Assembly (NCBI GenBank): GCA_020072805.1
Contig: JAIQGC010000017.1
Span: 1-47,716, forward strand
Length of the DNA stretch: 47,716 nt
DNA from: Terriglobia bacterium
GTDB lineage: Bacteria; Acidobacteriota; Terriglobia; Acidiferrales; UBA7541
Direction: 5' to 3'
The position numbers were made by a program, and so were the translations under genes. The notes beneath the pieces are model-generated. The model saw only the letters and a program-made list of their open reading frames with translations, searched no databases and was not told the DNA's origin. Every line of letters begins with the position of its first letter. The first letter of the stretch is position 1. This document shows, in pieces, positions 28,660-35,951 of this stretch.

Positions 28660-28696
28660 GGCCGACCCGGTCGGCCCGCTCTAACCAACGGAGCCT
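28627..28696 (-). pseudogene. Degenerate tRNA-like sequence (tRNA-Val 3' half, altered anticodon arm)
   Basis: On the minus strand, the 3' half matches tRNA-Val exactly including CCA. The 5' acceptor strand is cut to AGGC, and the D-arm lacks about 7 nt. The anticodon arm is replaced by GGCCG-ACCGGGT-CGGCC (anticodon position CGG, with C instead of the invariant U33). It cannot fold a normal acceptor stem, so it is a remnant, not a working tRNA. Confidence 0.75.
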
Positions 28697-28858
28697 GCCA
28701 GCAGTGCGCGGATCATCTTTGCTGATTTCCAGCGTTTGATTTCCAACTCGCGCCGGCGGGCTTCCGGCAGAGACTCCAATGCTTCCTGGTAGACCAGTTG
28801 CCACGGACCACGGTCCCGTGTAGCTAGACTGTGTCCCCGACCATGTTCTTCCACCCTG
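28681..28858 (-). pseudogene. C-terminal remnant of a GIY-YIG nuclease-like protein
   Basis: The frame RVEEHGRGHS...TRDRGPWQLVYQEA...RRRELEIKRWKSAKMIRALL is the second half of small single-domain GIY-YIG (URI) proteins. The catalytic N-terminal GIY/YIG part is absent. It starts at the junction with the kinase fragment (28845-28860) and its stop TAG falls inside the D-loop of the degenerate tRNA. Confidence 0.7.
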
Positions 28859-29197
28859 TGCAACTTTCAACGAGTTCTTTAGTCCCAGCGGATGTTGTTC
28901 AATCCTTGCTTTTAGGGAGCCGTTTTCAAAGAGGGGCAATGCAAGATGAAAATCATCTGAGGTCTCGCAAACGTATTCGATTCCGACGATATTGGAGTCA
29001 GCAGCAGCGAACATCGCTCGTGCTTCGTTACAGTAAGAATTGAAATCATTTCCAAATTTGGCCTTACTGACCACTTTTACGGCGATCGCCCGCTGTAAAT
29101 AAGGATCAAATGCACGGTACACAGTGGAGTTCATCCCCTCACCGATTCCGATGACTCCGGTTCGATGATATCGAATTGTTCCCTGAACTTCGAACAT
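28845..29197 (-). pseudogene. Truncated Ser/Thr protein kinase (N-lobe only)
   Basis: ATG 29197 has AAGGA upstream. The N-lobe is clear: glycine-rich loop GIGEGMNSTVYRAFD, lysine in AIAVKVV, helix C NEARAMFAAADSNIVGIEYV, hinge LPLFENGSLKARIE. The sequence stays kinase-like to LKVAQG and then becomes antisense-frame sequence of the GIY-YIG remnant. HRD and DFG motifs are lost, so the protein cannot phosphorylate. The open frame formally continues to 28562. It is the last of four closely spaced minus-strand genes (9 bp after the preceding stop). Confidence 0.75.
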
Positions 29198-29206
29198 TAG
29201 TGATCC

Positions 29207-29587
29207 TTATTCTGGAAGCAGTGAAGCAGCAACTAAAATTGCTTCACGAGCTTTGTCTTTGTGTTCTGACCAATCTAATCCCCGCAGATCTTTCGAAACC
29301 AAGTCGTCCTTTGGAGATTTGCTGCCTGCATGCTTGCCAAAGGTATTCAATGCTCCTGTAACCACGACCTTGTTCTTTGTACTAGAAACTTCTACCAGCA
29401 CGCCCTCAACCCGACAGCGTGACTTCGCAGAGTCTTTGTTGGCTCCTCTTGCGATGCGCTCCGGATATCGGACTGCTACAGTCGTCGGATTATAAGTATC
29501 GATAATATGAGCAACTTTCTGACGGGTCCAGGCTAGCGACTCGGCCTCAGTATAGACCTGAGGCGAAGTTTCCGTTCCCGGCTGCAT
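29207..29587 (-). CDS. Unknown protein, possibly RuvC/RNase H-like (126 aa)
   Basis: The pattern HIIDTYNPTTVAVRYPE, then EGVLVEVSSTKNKVVVTGAL, then DWSEHKDKAREAILVAASLL recalls the order of strands and the C-terminal Asp-containing helix of RuvC-like/RNase H-fold nucleases. The first catalytic strand (D-x-G) is missing from the visible protein, so activity is doubtful. It is 13 bp after the PD-(D/E)XK-like gene and 9 bp before the kinase remnant. The fold assignment is a guess from pattern only. Confidence 0.4.
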   Translation of the reverse strand: MQPGTETSPQVYTEAESLAWTRQKVAHIIDTYNPTTVAVRYPERIARGANKDSAKSRCRVEGVLVEVSSTKNKVVVTGALNTFGKHAGSKSPKDDLVSKDLRGLDWSEHKDKAREAILVAASLLPE

Positions 29588-29600
29588 CGGACGTGGGTTC

Positions 29601-30263
29601 CTACGGCTTCAGTGTTTTGTTGACTCCCTTATGGAGTCCCACCAAGTGTTCAATCAACTGCCTACCGTTCATTCCGGAATCCGCCAATGCGACAAGGGAA
29701 TCCACGCTCAGGCCCGCCTGTTGAGCCAGCAATGCAAGTTGGTCAAAGGCATGCTGTCTCTTAGCTAACATCTCCCATGCCCCCTTGTAAGGGGCCAACT
29801 TTTGCTGATAGCCATGTCCCAGTTTTGTCGCGTCGTCGTCCACATAGAACAACCTGCGCTTGTTCTCAGCATCTCTCGCTTGGCCTCTCACGCCGGGGGT
29901 CGTGACCCAAGCATGGAAATCGCCCTTCAGCCATTTGTCAATTACAGGTGTGGGCACAATGTAGTAGTCGGGGCTTTCGTTTGCCTCCTCTGGTATATCA
30001 ACCAGCACGCAAAAGTCACCCTCCTGAGTCATCTCCAGAAAAACCTCTCCGTTTGGCTTGGCATTCCATTGAAAGAGAGTGAAGGCTGACGTCTTGGTCT
30101 TAACGCGAATGGCAGCGAACTCGTCGTCGCGTTTTGCGAGGATGTCGTAGGCGCGGTTATTACGCGCTGTGAGAGCAGCTGTCCAACCTCGTCGGGTGAG
30201 TTCCGCTAAGACAAAGAACTCTCCCGCATTTCCAGCGAATGCGCTTGGTATCGCTCGTTCCAC
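29601..30263 (-). CDS. PD-(D/E)XK nuclease-like protein (220 aa)
   Basis: The N-terminal ~60 residues have the order GNAGEFFVLAELTRRGW (E15), NNRAYDILA (D40), FAAIRVKTK (K55): the alpha-E, D, beta-xxK arrangement of PD-(D/E)XK folds seen in DUF4365-like and Holliday-junction-resolvase-like proteins, with Arg in place of the usual E/Q two residues before K55. The middle is rich in aromatic and acidic residues; the C-terminal ~50 residues are helical. The start is GTG 30263 with GAGG 8 bp upstream. It is second in a four-gene minus-strand group of AT-richer genes. Confidence 0.5.
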   Translation of the reverse strand: MERAIPSAFAGNAGEFFVLAELTRRGWTAALTARNNRAYDILAKRDDEFAAIRVKTKTSAFTLFQWNAKPNGEVFLEMTQEGDFCVLVDIPEEANESPDYYIVPTPVIDKWLKGDFHAWVTTPGVRGQARDAENKRRLFYVDDDATKLGHGYQQKLAPYKGAWEMLAKRQHAFDQLALLAQQAGLSVDSLVALADSGMNGRQLIEHLVGLHKGVNKTLKP

Positions 30264-30287
30264 GTGATTGACCTCATTTAGCCACGG

Positions 30288-30608
30288 CTAGCGGGAGATG
30301 AGCGCTAGAAAACCTACAATTATGAATGCGATAACGAGCACAGCTATTACCATTCCAAGTTTATGTCCCGACTTCTGTCCTGCCTCGTACCCCTCGGCAA
30401 ATGTGTCCAATACACCGAGGTGCCTCGATTGTTCGGGCGTTAGCCCCGCTAGGTAAGGCTCCATCCTTTTCAGAATTTCAATCTGCTGTGGGGTACACAT
30501 CTTTTCTGACAGCGCTCCTACAGCTAATAGCTGTCGTTGCTTCGGTGTTAGGGTTGAGTCGAGTTCGCGATGGAGCCGCCGCAGTTCTTGCGTGTAAAGT
30601 CGGTCCAT
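30288..30608 (-). CDS. Small protein with C-terminal membrane anchor (106 aa)
   Basis: Charged helical N-terminus (MDRLYTQELRRLHRELDSTL, QIEILKRMEPYLAGL) followed by a single TM segment (KLGMVIAVLVIAFIIVGFLALIS) ending the protein. No family is recognised. It is the first gene of the island group, 24 bp before the nuclease-like gene. Confidence 0.55.
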   Translation of the reverse strand: MDRLYTQELRRLHRELDSTLTPKQRQLLAVGALSEKMCTPQQIEILKRMEPYLAGLTPEQSRHLGVLDTFAEGYEAGQKSGHKLGMVIAVLVIAFIIVGFLALISR

Positions 30609-30746
30609 GGAGTTACCCGAAATTTCCTTCTTCAGGTCGGAAGCGACATCATCATACGCCCCTAACTTAAAGCCCCCAACGCCAATTTACAGGTGAAGAA
30701 TTACAGGTGAAGTTTTTTGGTGATTTTTGCTAAGTGATTGAAAACG

Positions 30747-30780
30747 ATGGTAGGCCCGTGGGGACTCGAACCCCAGACCT
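30747..30780. repeat. Right copy of 34-bp direct repeat (within tRNA-Val)
   Basis: Identical to 28626-28659. It covers the CCA end through the variable region of the intact tRNA-Val gene, the usual attachment core of tRNA-targeting integrases. Confidence 0.65.
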
Positions 30781-30824
30781 CTACCGTGTCAAGGTAGCGC
30801 TCTAACCAACTGAGCTACGGGCCT
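30748..30824 (-). tRNA. tRNA-Val (GAC), CCA encoded
   Basis: A 77-nt cloverleaf on the minus strand: acceptor AGGCCCG with CGGGCCT, D-arm GCTCAGTTGGTTAGAGC, anticodon arm CTACC-TTGACAC-GGTAG (anticodon GAC, valine), T-arm GGGGTTCGAGTCCCC, discriminator A, genomic CCA. Confidence 0.95.
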
Positions 30825-30879
30825 AAACTTAGGCAAGTTTACCACGATTGCGGCAACACTGAGGCATCAGGGCGACGGA

Positions 30880-30937
30880 AGAATTCCCCGACCTGCCGAC
30901 CCCGTCGGCCCACTCCGACCAATTGAGCTAGGAGGCT
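30880..30937 (-). pseudogene. Second degenerate tRNA-like remnant, 5' half
   Basis: On the minus strand: AGCCTCC acceptor strand, then TAGCTCAATTGG D-arm, an anticodon arm with GCCG/CGGC stem and GGG at the anticodon (again no U33), ending in GGTCGGGG, where the T-arm is lost. Its anticodon arm closely resembles that of the remnant at 28627, so the two share an origin. Confidence 0.6.
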
Positions 30938-31167
30938 ATACTCAACCAAGTCCACCACATCTCTCATTGCGTTGCGGAATCACGACAGCGGGGAAAGTGG
31001 GGATTTAGGGGTAGTACTGAGTGAAATAACGCAGCAAAAACACTAAACCTGTCCACTATTGGGCACCAGATTCCTGAAATAGGAACGAAATAACCAGTGA
31101 AGCAAGCCGCAATCTCTTGAACTCTGACCTGCTCTAACACATTTATTATCTGTCAGTTATCAATAAT

Positions 31168-31183
31168 TGGACTCTTTGGTCCA
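31168..31183. promoter_or_regulatory. Dyad upstream of the sigma-54 promoter, possible enhancer site
   Basis: TGGAC-TCTTTG-GTCCA lies ~57 bp before the -24 element, a position and symmetry typical of sites bound by NtrC-type activators. A single copy only, and the cognate activator is unknown. Confidence 0.35.
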
Positions 31184-31239
31184 TTTCCAAATGACGACTA
31201 ATCTCCATTTTCAGTCTTAATCAGGAGAGAAGTCATGCC

Positions 31240-31255
31240 TGGCAGCAGGATTGCT
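31240..31255 (+). promoter_or_regulatory. Sigma-54 (-24/-12) promoter of the multihaem cytochrome operon
   Basis: TGGCAG-CAGGA-TTGCT matches the consensus TGGCAC-N5-TTGCW at all but one base. The invariant GG and GC are exactly 10 nt apart. A start near 31266 gives a ~108-nt leader to the first cytochrome gene. Confidence 0.6.
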
Positions 31256-31293
31256 TTGACCAATAGCAGGTGGGAAAGTTCTTGGGAATATAT

Positions 31294-31321
31294 TTGAAGT
31301 GTGTGTGCGCAGTAGTATGAT
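31294..31321 (+). promoter_or_regulatory. Alternative sigma-70-like promoter of the cytochrome operon
   Basis: TTGAAG (31294-31299), 16-bp spacer, TATGAT (31316-31321), about 50 bp before the first gene. It could give basal expression beside the sigma-54 promoter. Confidence 0.35.
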
Positions 31322-31373
31322 GCGCGAGTCGTAATGTTTTAGCAGCGGCCACGGGGCCGAGTAAGGAGTATCT

Positions 31374-32375
31374 ATGGAGCACCGCAGACCATTCAAACTG
31401 ATGGCTCTCTCGCTGATCTTCATGGGCGTCGCCACGCTGGCATGGGCAAGCGCGATCGCGGCGCAGACGGCCAATACGGAAACCAAGCCCGCGGTAACTG
31501 CACCGGCGGCGTCCCAGGCCGATGGCGATTATGTGGGCATGGAAACCTGCATCACCTGCCATGAAGACCAGCACAAGCGCTTCAAGAACACGGTCATGGG
31601 CAAGATCATGGAACATCCGCGGACGGACCTGGAAAAGCGCGGCTGCGAAGCCTGCCACGGGCCGGGGAAGGCCCACGTGGAGGCCGGAGGCGGCAAGGAG
31701 ACCATCCCGGTGCGCTTCGGCAAGGATTCCAAGAATTCCGTGGCCGAGCAGAACGCCGCCTGCCTGGATTGCCATTCCAAGGGCAATCGCCTCTTCTGGA
31801 AGGGCAGCCAGCATGATTCACGGGCCATCGCCTGCGTGGACTGCCATCAGGTGAAACAGGAACTGCACCCGGCGCTGTCCTCGGAAGGCCGTTACAGCTC
31901 TCCGCTGACGGAGAACCGCGGCCTGAAGAAGTCGCAGCCGGAGTTGTGCCTGCAATGCCACCAGATGCGCAAAGCGCAGTTGCAGCGCTCCTCGCACATG
32001 CCCTACCGCGAAGGCAAGGTAACCTGCACCAGCTGCCACAATCCGCACGGTTCGCCCAACCCCAAACAGCTCCTGCAAAGCACCACCAACGAGAATTGCC
32101 TGAGCTGCCACACCGAGCGGCGCGGCCCGTTCCTCTGGGAGCACCCCCCGGTGATGGAGAATTGCGCCAATTGCCACGATCCGCACGGCACCAGCAACCC
32201 GCAACTGCTGAAGGTGCGCATGCCACGGGTCTGCGATTCCTGCCACGTGGCCACGCGTCACCCCACGCAAGCGCAGCCTCTCGGCTCGATCAAGAATTTC
32301 AACCGCGGCTGCACCAACTGCCACTCGGCAATTCACGGGTCCAATCACCCGTCAGGCGACAAGTTCCTGCGCTAG
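31374..32375 (+). CDS. Decahaem cytochrome c, MtrA/DmsE-like (333 aa)
   Basis: A periplasmic electron carrier predicted to sit inside the outer-membrane porin encoded next. A signal peptide (residues ~1-30) is followed by exactly ten CxxCH motifs (CITCH, CEACH, CLDCH, CVDCH, CLQCH, CTSCH, CLSCH, CANCH, CDSCH, CTNCH). Size (333 aa), haem count and CHNPHG/CHDPHG spacing match MtrA, PioA and DmsE. The start ATG 31374 has AAGGAG upstream. It leads the ten-gene operon and is 19 bp from the porin gene, the usual MtrA-MtrB arrangement. Confidence 0.9.
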   Translation: MEHRRPFKLMALSLIFMGVATLAWASAIAAQTANTETKPAVTAPAASQADGDYVGMETCITCHEDQHKRFKNTVMGKIMEHPRTDLEKRGCEACHGPGKAHVEAGGGKETIPVRFGKDSKNSVAEQNAACLDCHSKGNRLFWKGSQHDSRAIACVDCHQVKQELHPALSSEGRYSSPLTENRGLKKSQPELCLQCHQMRKAQLQRSSHMPYREGKVTCTSCHNPHGSPNPKQLLQSTTNENCLSCHTERRGPFLWEHPPVMENCANCHDPHGTSNPQLLKVRMPRVCDSCHVATRHPTQAQPLGSIKNFNRGCTNCHSAIHGSNHPSGDKFLR

Positions 32376-32394
32376 GAAGGGAGAGCGAACGAAC

Positions 32395-35058
32395 ATGAAA
32401 ACCATCAAACAGTTAGCAGCTTTCACAGTCTTCGCCATCCTGTGCTTCCCCGCGGGCCTCTTCGCACAGGAGGAGAAGGCTCCCGAACACGGAACGATTG
32501 ATTTCGGACTGCGCTTTGCCGCGGGCGATGTGGATGGCCGGCCGGATCTGCTCAGCGGCCAATGCCTGGGATGCGGCAGCCCGTTCGATCCGTCCTTGAA
32601 AACCTCGAAATACAACGAATACCGGGACATCCGCAACGGCTTTTTCATTCGCCGCCTGGACTTCAAATTTGAAAACGTCCTGGGCTCGAAGAACAACTAC
32701 ATGACTCTGCAATCGCAGAAGTCGCTGTTCAAGGACCAGAGTTATCTGGCGACGTACGGAAGCTATGGCAAGTTCAAAATCCAGTTCCGCTACGACGAAA
32801 TTCCGCACACCTACAGCAACACCGCCCGCACCCTGTTTACCGAAACCTCCCCGGGCGTGTGGAGATTTCCGGATCTGATCCGGAAGACCTTGCAAAGTCC
32901 CACCACCTCGGCCGCCAATCTCCCCTCGGTCATCAACACCCAGGTGGTGACGGACTTCAACTTCATCACGCCGGCCATTCTCCGCCGCGCGGGTAGCCTG
33001 CTGTTCTCCTACAATCCCACGGCGGAATGGAGCCTGACGGCCTCGTTCTGGCGGGAAAGCGAGAAGGGCAACCGGCCCATCGGCCTGATCATGAACTCCA
33101 GCCCCAGCGCCAGCGCCAGTTCCGGTTATGGCGTGGAACTGCCCGAGCCGATCAACTACTTCAACAACCGCCTGCAATTTGGCGCCGAATACGGCAGGCA
33201 AAGCTGGGCTTTCCAGGCTGGTTACTTCGGCTCCTTCTTCCAGAACAATGTCGGAACGCTCACGTGGGACAATCCCTTCCGGTTGACCCTCGAGAGCGCG
33301 GGCAATCCGCTCACCGGGCGCATGGACCTGTACCCCGATAATCAGGCGCATTACCTGAACTTTGCCGCGGGAGCCGACGTGGGCAAGTACGTGCGTGTGA
33401 CGGGCAGCGTCACCCCGGGCTGGCTGCGGCAGAACGACCTGTTCCTGCCGTACAGCACCAATACCGCGCTGCTTACCTGCGGCGACGGAACGCAGGCCTG
33501 CACTTCGATAGCGGCGCTGCCGGTGGCCCGCCTGGAGGGGAACAAGCAAACCCTGGCCATGAACTTCTCCGGCGTAACCACGATGTGGAAGAAGGTCCAG
33601 GCCAAGGCCTCTTACCGCCACTACGATTACAACAACAACACTCCGGTGCATTCGTTTACTCCTGCGGAAGGCGATTCCGCGGCGCCGGCGCTGGACCCGA
33701 TCACGCTCTTGCCCGTGACCACGGAAAACACTCCGTTTGGCTACAACCGCAAAAACCTCGAACTGAGCGGCAGCTGGTACTTCTCCAAGCGCAGCGCCTT
33801 CAAGCTCGGCTACGAGAAGGAATGGATGGACCGTGTGCATCGCGACGCGGAACATTCCGTGGACAATTCCATCTTCACCGCCGTGGACTTCAGCCCGAAC
33901 AAGGATCTGCTCTTCCGCCTGTCTTACCGGCACTCCGACCGCAAACCGGAAGTCTATCTGGACGACGTTTCTCTGGAGATCTCCGGAGGCATCCCGGTGG
34001 ACAGCCCCTTGGCCCGCCGCTTCGACCAGGCGGCCCGGCTGGAGCACCGCGCCGACGGCTTGGTGCAATACAACTTCACGGACAAGCTGACCGCTTCGGC
34101 CTTTGCCGGCACTCTGCAGGACGACTACAACCGTGCCGGGGAGTCCAACAGCGCCACGCCGCTGAACTTCCTGACCGGCGCCGCCGCTACCACCAACCCG
34201 TATTATCTCTACGGCCTGCTGAAGGACATCTCCTACAACTACGGCGTCAATCTGGACTACGCCCTCAGCACCCAAGTCACCCTGTTCGCCGAGTATTCCC
34301 GCGAGCAGTACCACAAGCGCATGATTTCCCGCTATCGCGGGCCGGAAAGCACCACCCTCACGGCGAATCCCAACGGTTGCGGCACGAGCAGTAATGGACT
34401 TCTCTACCAGGGTCCCTGCGACAGCCCCAACAACGACTGGGAGAGCACTGCCAACGAACGGGTGGACATCCTGGCCGCGGGCGCCGACGCCCATTTCGGC
34501 AAGAAGACCTATCTGACCGCCTACTACACGCTGTCGGCAGCGAAAGGCAACGTCAATTCGGCGGCGCTGGGAACTCAGCCGGCCAATTTCCTCACCAGCC
34601 CCACTCCTGTTGACCCCACTCCCCTGGCCCTGGCCGACCGCTTCATGCTGACGACAACCAACGCGGCCGTGGACTATCCGGAAACGGTCAATCGCTCGCA
34701 CGAGTTCACGGTCATGTTCCGCTACAAACTGACGGACCGCCTCACGCCGAAGTTCGAGTACCGCTACCAGCAATGGGACTACAAGGACTATCAGACTTCG
34801 GCCATGACTCAGTACATGGGCTGCGTGGCGACAACTGGCGTACCCGCCGTGCTTGTGCCGCAAACCCCGTCTGTCTCTGCCACGGTCGCGCCGGGCTGTC
34901 CTAGTGTGGGCCCGACGGCGGCTTCGTCAATCTCCAGCCCCTACTACCCTTACTTCGTGGTGGGCGATCCCTCGGCGGCGCGCTATCTGTTCCTGGGCGT
35001 GGACCAGCCTTCGTACAAGGCCCATTACGTGTCTTTTACTCTGGAATACCGCTTCTAG
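32395..35058 (+). CDS. MtrB/PioB-like outer-membrane beta-barrel (887 aa)
   Basis: Large porin predicted to sheath the decahaem cytochrome through the outer membrane. Signal peptide (~1-24), then a CxxC (C57, C60; QCLGC) in the N-terminal region, a feature of MtrB. After that come many alternating amphipathic strands with aromatic girdles (e.g. YNEYRDIRNGFFIRRLDFKF) and a C-terminal strand ending in Phe (VSFTLEYRF), as needed for Bam insertion. It is longer than Shewanella MtrB (~700 aa). Identity rests on context, CxxC and barrel character; a family search would confirm. Confidence 0.85.
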   Translation: MKTIKQLAAFTVFAILCFPAGLFAQEEKAPEHGTIDFGLRFAAGDVDGRPDLLSGQCLGCGSPFDPSLKTSKYNEYRDIRNGFFIRRLDFKFENVLGSKNNYMTLQSQKSLFKDQSYLATYGSYGKFKIQFRYDEIPHTYSNTARTLFTETSPGVWRFPDLIRKTLQSPTTSAANLPSVINTQVVTDFNFITPAILRRAGSLLFSYNPTAEWSLTASFWRESEKGNRPIGLIMNSSPSASASSGYGVELPEPINYFNNRLQFGAEYGRQSWAFQAGYFGSFFQNNVGTLTWDNPFRLTLESAGNPLTGRMDLYPDNQAHYLNFAAGADVGKYVRVTGSVTPGWLRQNDLFLPYSTNTALLTCGDGTQACTSIAALPVARLEGNKQTLAMNFSGVTTMWKKVQAKASYRHYDYNNNTPVHSFTPAEGDSAAPALDPITLLPVTTENTPFGYNRKNLELSGSWYFSKRSAFKLGYEKEWMDRVHRDAEHSVDNSIFTAVDFSPNKDLLFRLSYRHSDRKPEVYLDDVSLEISGGIPVDSPLARRFDQAARLEHRADGLVQYNFTDKLTASAFAGTLQDDYNRAGESNSATPLNFLTGAAATTNPYYLYGLLKDISYNYGVNLDYALSTQVTLFAEYSREQYHKRMISRYRGPESTTLTANPNGCGTSSNGLLYQGPCDSPNNDWESTANERVDILAAGADAHFGKKTYLTAYYTLSAAKGNVNSAALGTQPANFLTSPTPVDPTPLALADRFMLTTTNAAVDYPETVNRSHEFTVMFRYKLTDRLTPKFEYRYQQWDYKDYQTSAMTQYMGCVATTGVPAVLVPQTPSVSATVAPGCPSVGPTAASSISSPYYPYFVVGDPSAARYLFLGVDQPSYKAHYVSFTLEYRF

Positions 35059-35073
35059 AAGTATTGCAGGACC

Positions 35074-35099
35074 GGGGGCAGGTGGAATACCCTGTCCCC
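35074..35099 (+). terminator. Stem-loop after the porin gene
   Basis: GGGGGCAGG (35074-35082) pairs with CCTGTCCCC (35091-35099; one G-U) around an 8-nt loop, followed by GTTTA. It may be a partial terminator or an mRNA 3'-end stabiliser separating the MtrAB-like pair from downstream genes. Confidence 0.45.
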
Positions 35100-35125
35100 G
35101 TTTACATCATCGGGAGGATATAGAA

Positions 35126-35449
35126 ATGAACTCAACACTCAGCAGGGGGTTGGTGATCGCAGCGGCGGGGATGGCTCTTCTGGTCTGGCCGGCGTCTTCG
35201 CGTGCCGATGAAGCCGCCGATCTGTTCAAGGCCAAGTGCGCCATGTGCCACGGCGCGGACGGCGCCGGAAAGCCGGCCATGAAGACGCGCGACTTTGGTT
35301 CCGCGGATGTGCAGAAGCAGACCGACGCGGAACTGACCGCCATCGTCACCAAGGGCAAGAACAAGATGCCCGCCTACGAGACCAAGCTCAGCAAGGAACA
35401 GATTGCCGGGCTGGTGGCGCACATTCGGACATTGGCTAAAAAAAACTAA
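35126..35449 (+). CDS. Monohaem class I cytochrome c (107 aa)
   Basis: Periplasmic carrier. Signal peptide to ~SRA, one CAMCH haem site and a probable Met ligand in TKGKNKMPAYETKL. GGGAGG precedes ATG 35126. It is clearly paralogous to the cytochrome at 38359 (shared TKGKNKMPAY). It probably shuttles electrons from the Rieske/cytochrome b complex encoded next. Confidence 0.88.
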   Translation: MNSTLSRGLVIAAAGMALLVWPASSRADEAADLFKAKCAMCHGADGAGKPAMKTRDFGSADVQKQTDAELTAIVTKGKNKMPAYETKLSKEQIAGLVAHIRTLAKKN

Positions 35450-35488
35450 ATAAGCGCGGGAAAAGATCCGGAGGGAAACGCGAAGCTC

Positions 35489-35950
35489 ATGCCCACTAAC
35501 GATACGTCCCGCGTAAAGCCGGAACGCCGCCGCCTGGTGGAAATTCTGCTGGGCGGCGGCCTGATCGCCTCGGTCATCTCTTTCGTTTACCCCATCCTGC
35601 GTTACCTGGTTCCCCCGCCGGTTGCCGATTTGGGCGGCGATGAAGTCGTCGCCTGCAAAAAGGGCGATCTCAAGCCCAACAGCTCGAAGATCTTCCGCTT
35701 TGGAAACCGCCCGGCTCTGCTGCTGCTGACGGCCGAAGGGGAGTATCGCGCTCTCTCGGCCACCTGCACGCATCTGAGCTGCACGGTGCAGTACCGCAAC
35801 GACCTGCACCAGATCTGGTGTGCCTGCCACAACGGCCTCTACGACATGAACGGGCGCAACGTGGCCGGGCCGCCGCCGCGCCCGCTGGAAGTTTTTCAGG
35901 TGAACCTGCGCGGAGATGACGTGGTGGTGCGACGGAAACAGGGAGCCTAG
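35489..35950 (+). CDS. Rieske iron-sulfur protein (153 aa)
   Basis: [2Fe-2S] subunit of a cytochrome bc-type quinol oxidase complex. An N-terminal TM anchor (residues ~18-40) precedes the Rieske domain: box I CTHLSC (C93, H95 ligands; C98 disulfide) and box II CACHNG (C111, H114 ligands; C113 disulfide). ATG 35489 has a GGAGGG site. It is 1 bp from the cytochrome b start, so the two are coupled. Confidence 0.93.
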   Translation: MPTNDTSRVKPERRRLVEILLGGGLIASVISFVYPILRYLVPPPVADLGGDEVVACKKGDLKPNSSKIFRFGNRPALLLLTAEGEYRALSATCTHLSCTVQYRNDLHQIWCACHNGLYDMNGRNVAGPPPRPLEVFQVNLRGDDVVVRRKQGA

Positions 35951-35951
35951 C

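Larger units (their letters stand above)
28660..30780. mobile_element. Putative decayed integrative island at tRNA-Val
   Basis: The interval between the two 34-bp repeats is visibly AT-richer than its surroundings. It carries genes with no link to their neighbours, all on the minus strand, plus broken genes at its left end. No integrase or transposase is present, so mobility is inferred from the repeats, the tRNA site and composition only. Confidence 0.5.
30825..31373. other. 549-bp gene-free region upstream of the cytochrome operon
   Basis: Contains the tRNA remnant (30880-30937), AT-rich sequence, a dyad (31168-31183), a sigma-54 promoter (31240-31255) and a sigma-70-like promoter (31294-31321). 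No convincing open reading frame. Confidence 0.7.

Noticed and set aside
30257-30270. GTTCCACGTGATTG, half of a parS-like site
   Set aside because: Only one arm matches and it overlaps the start of the nuclease-like gene; the palindrome is not kept.
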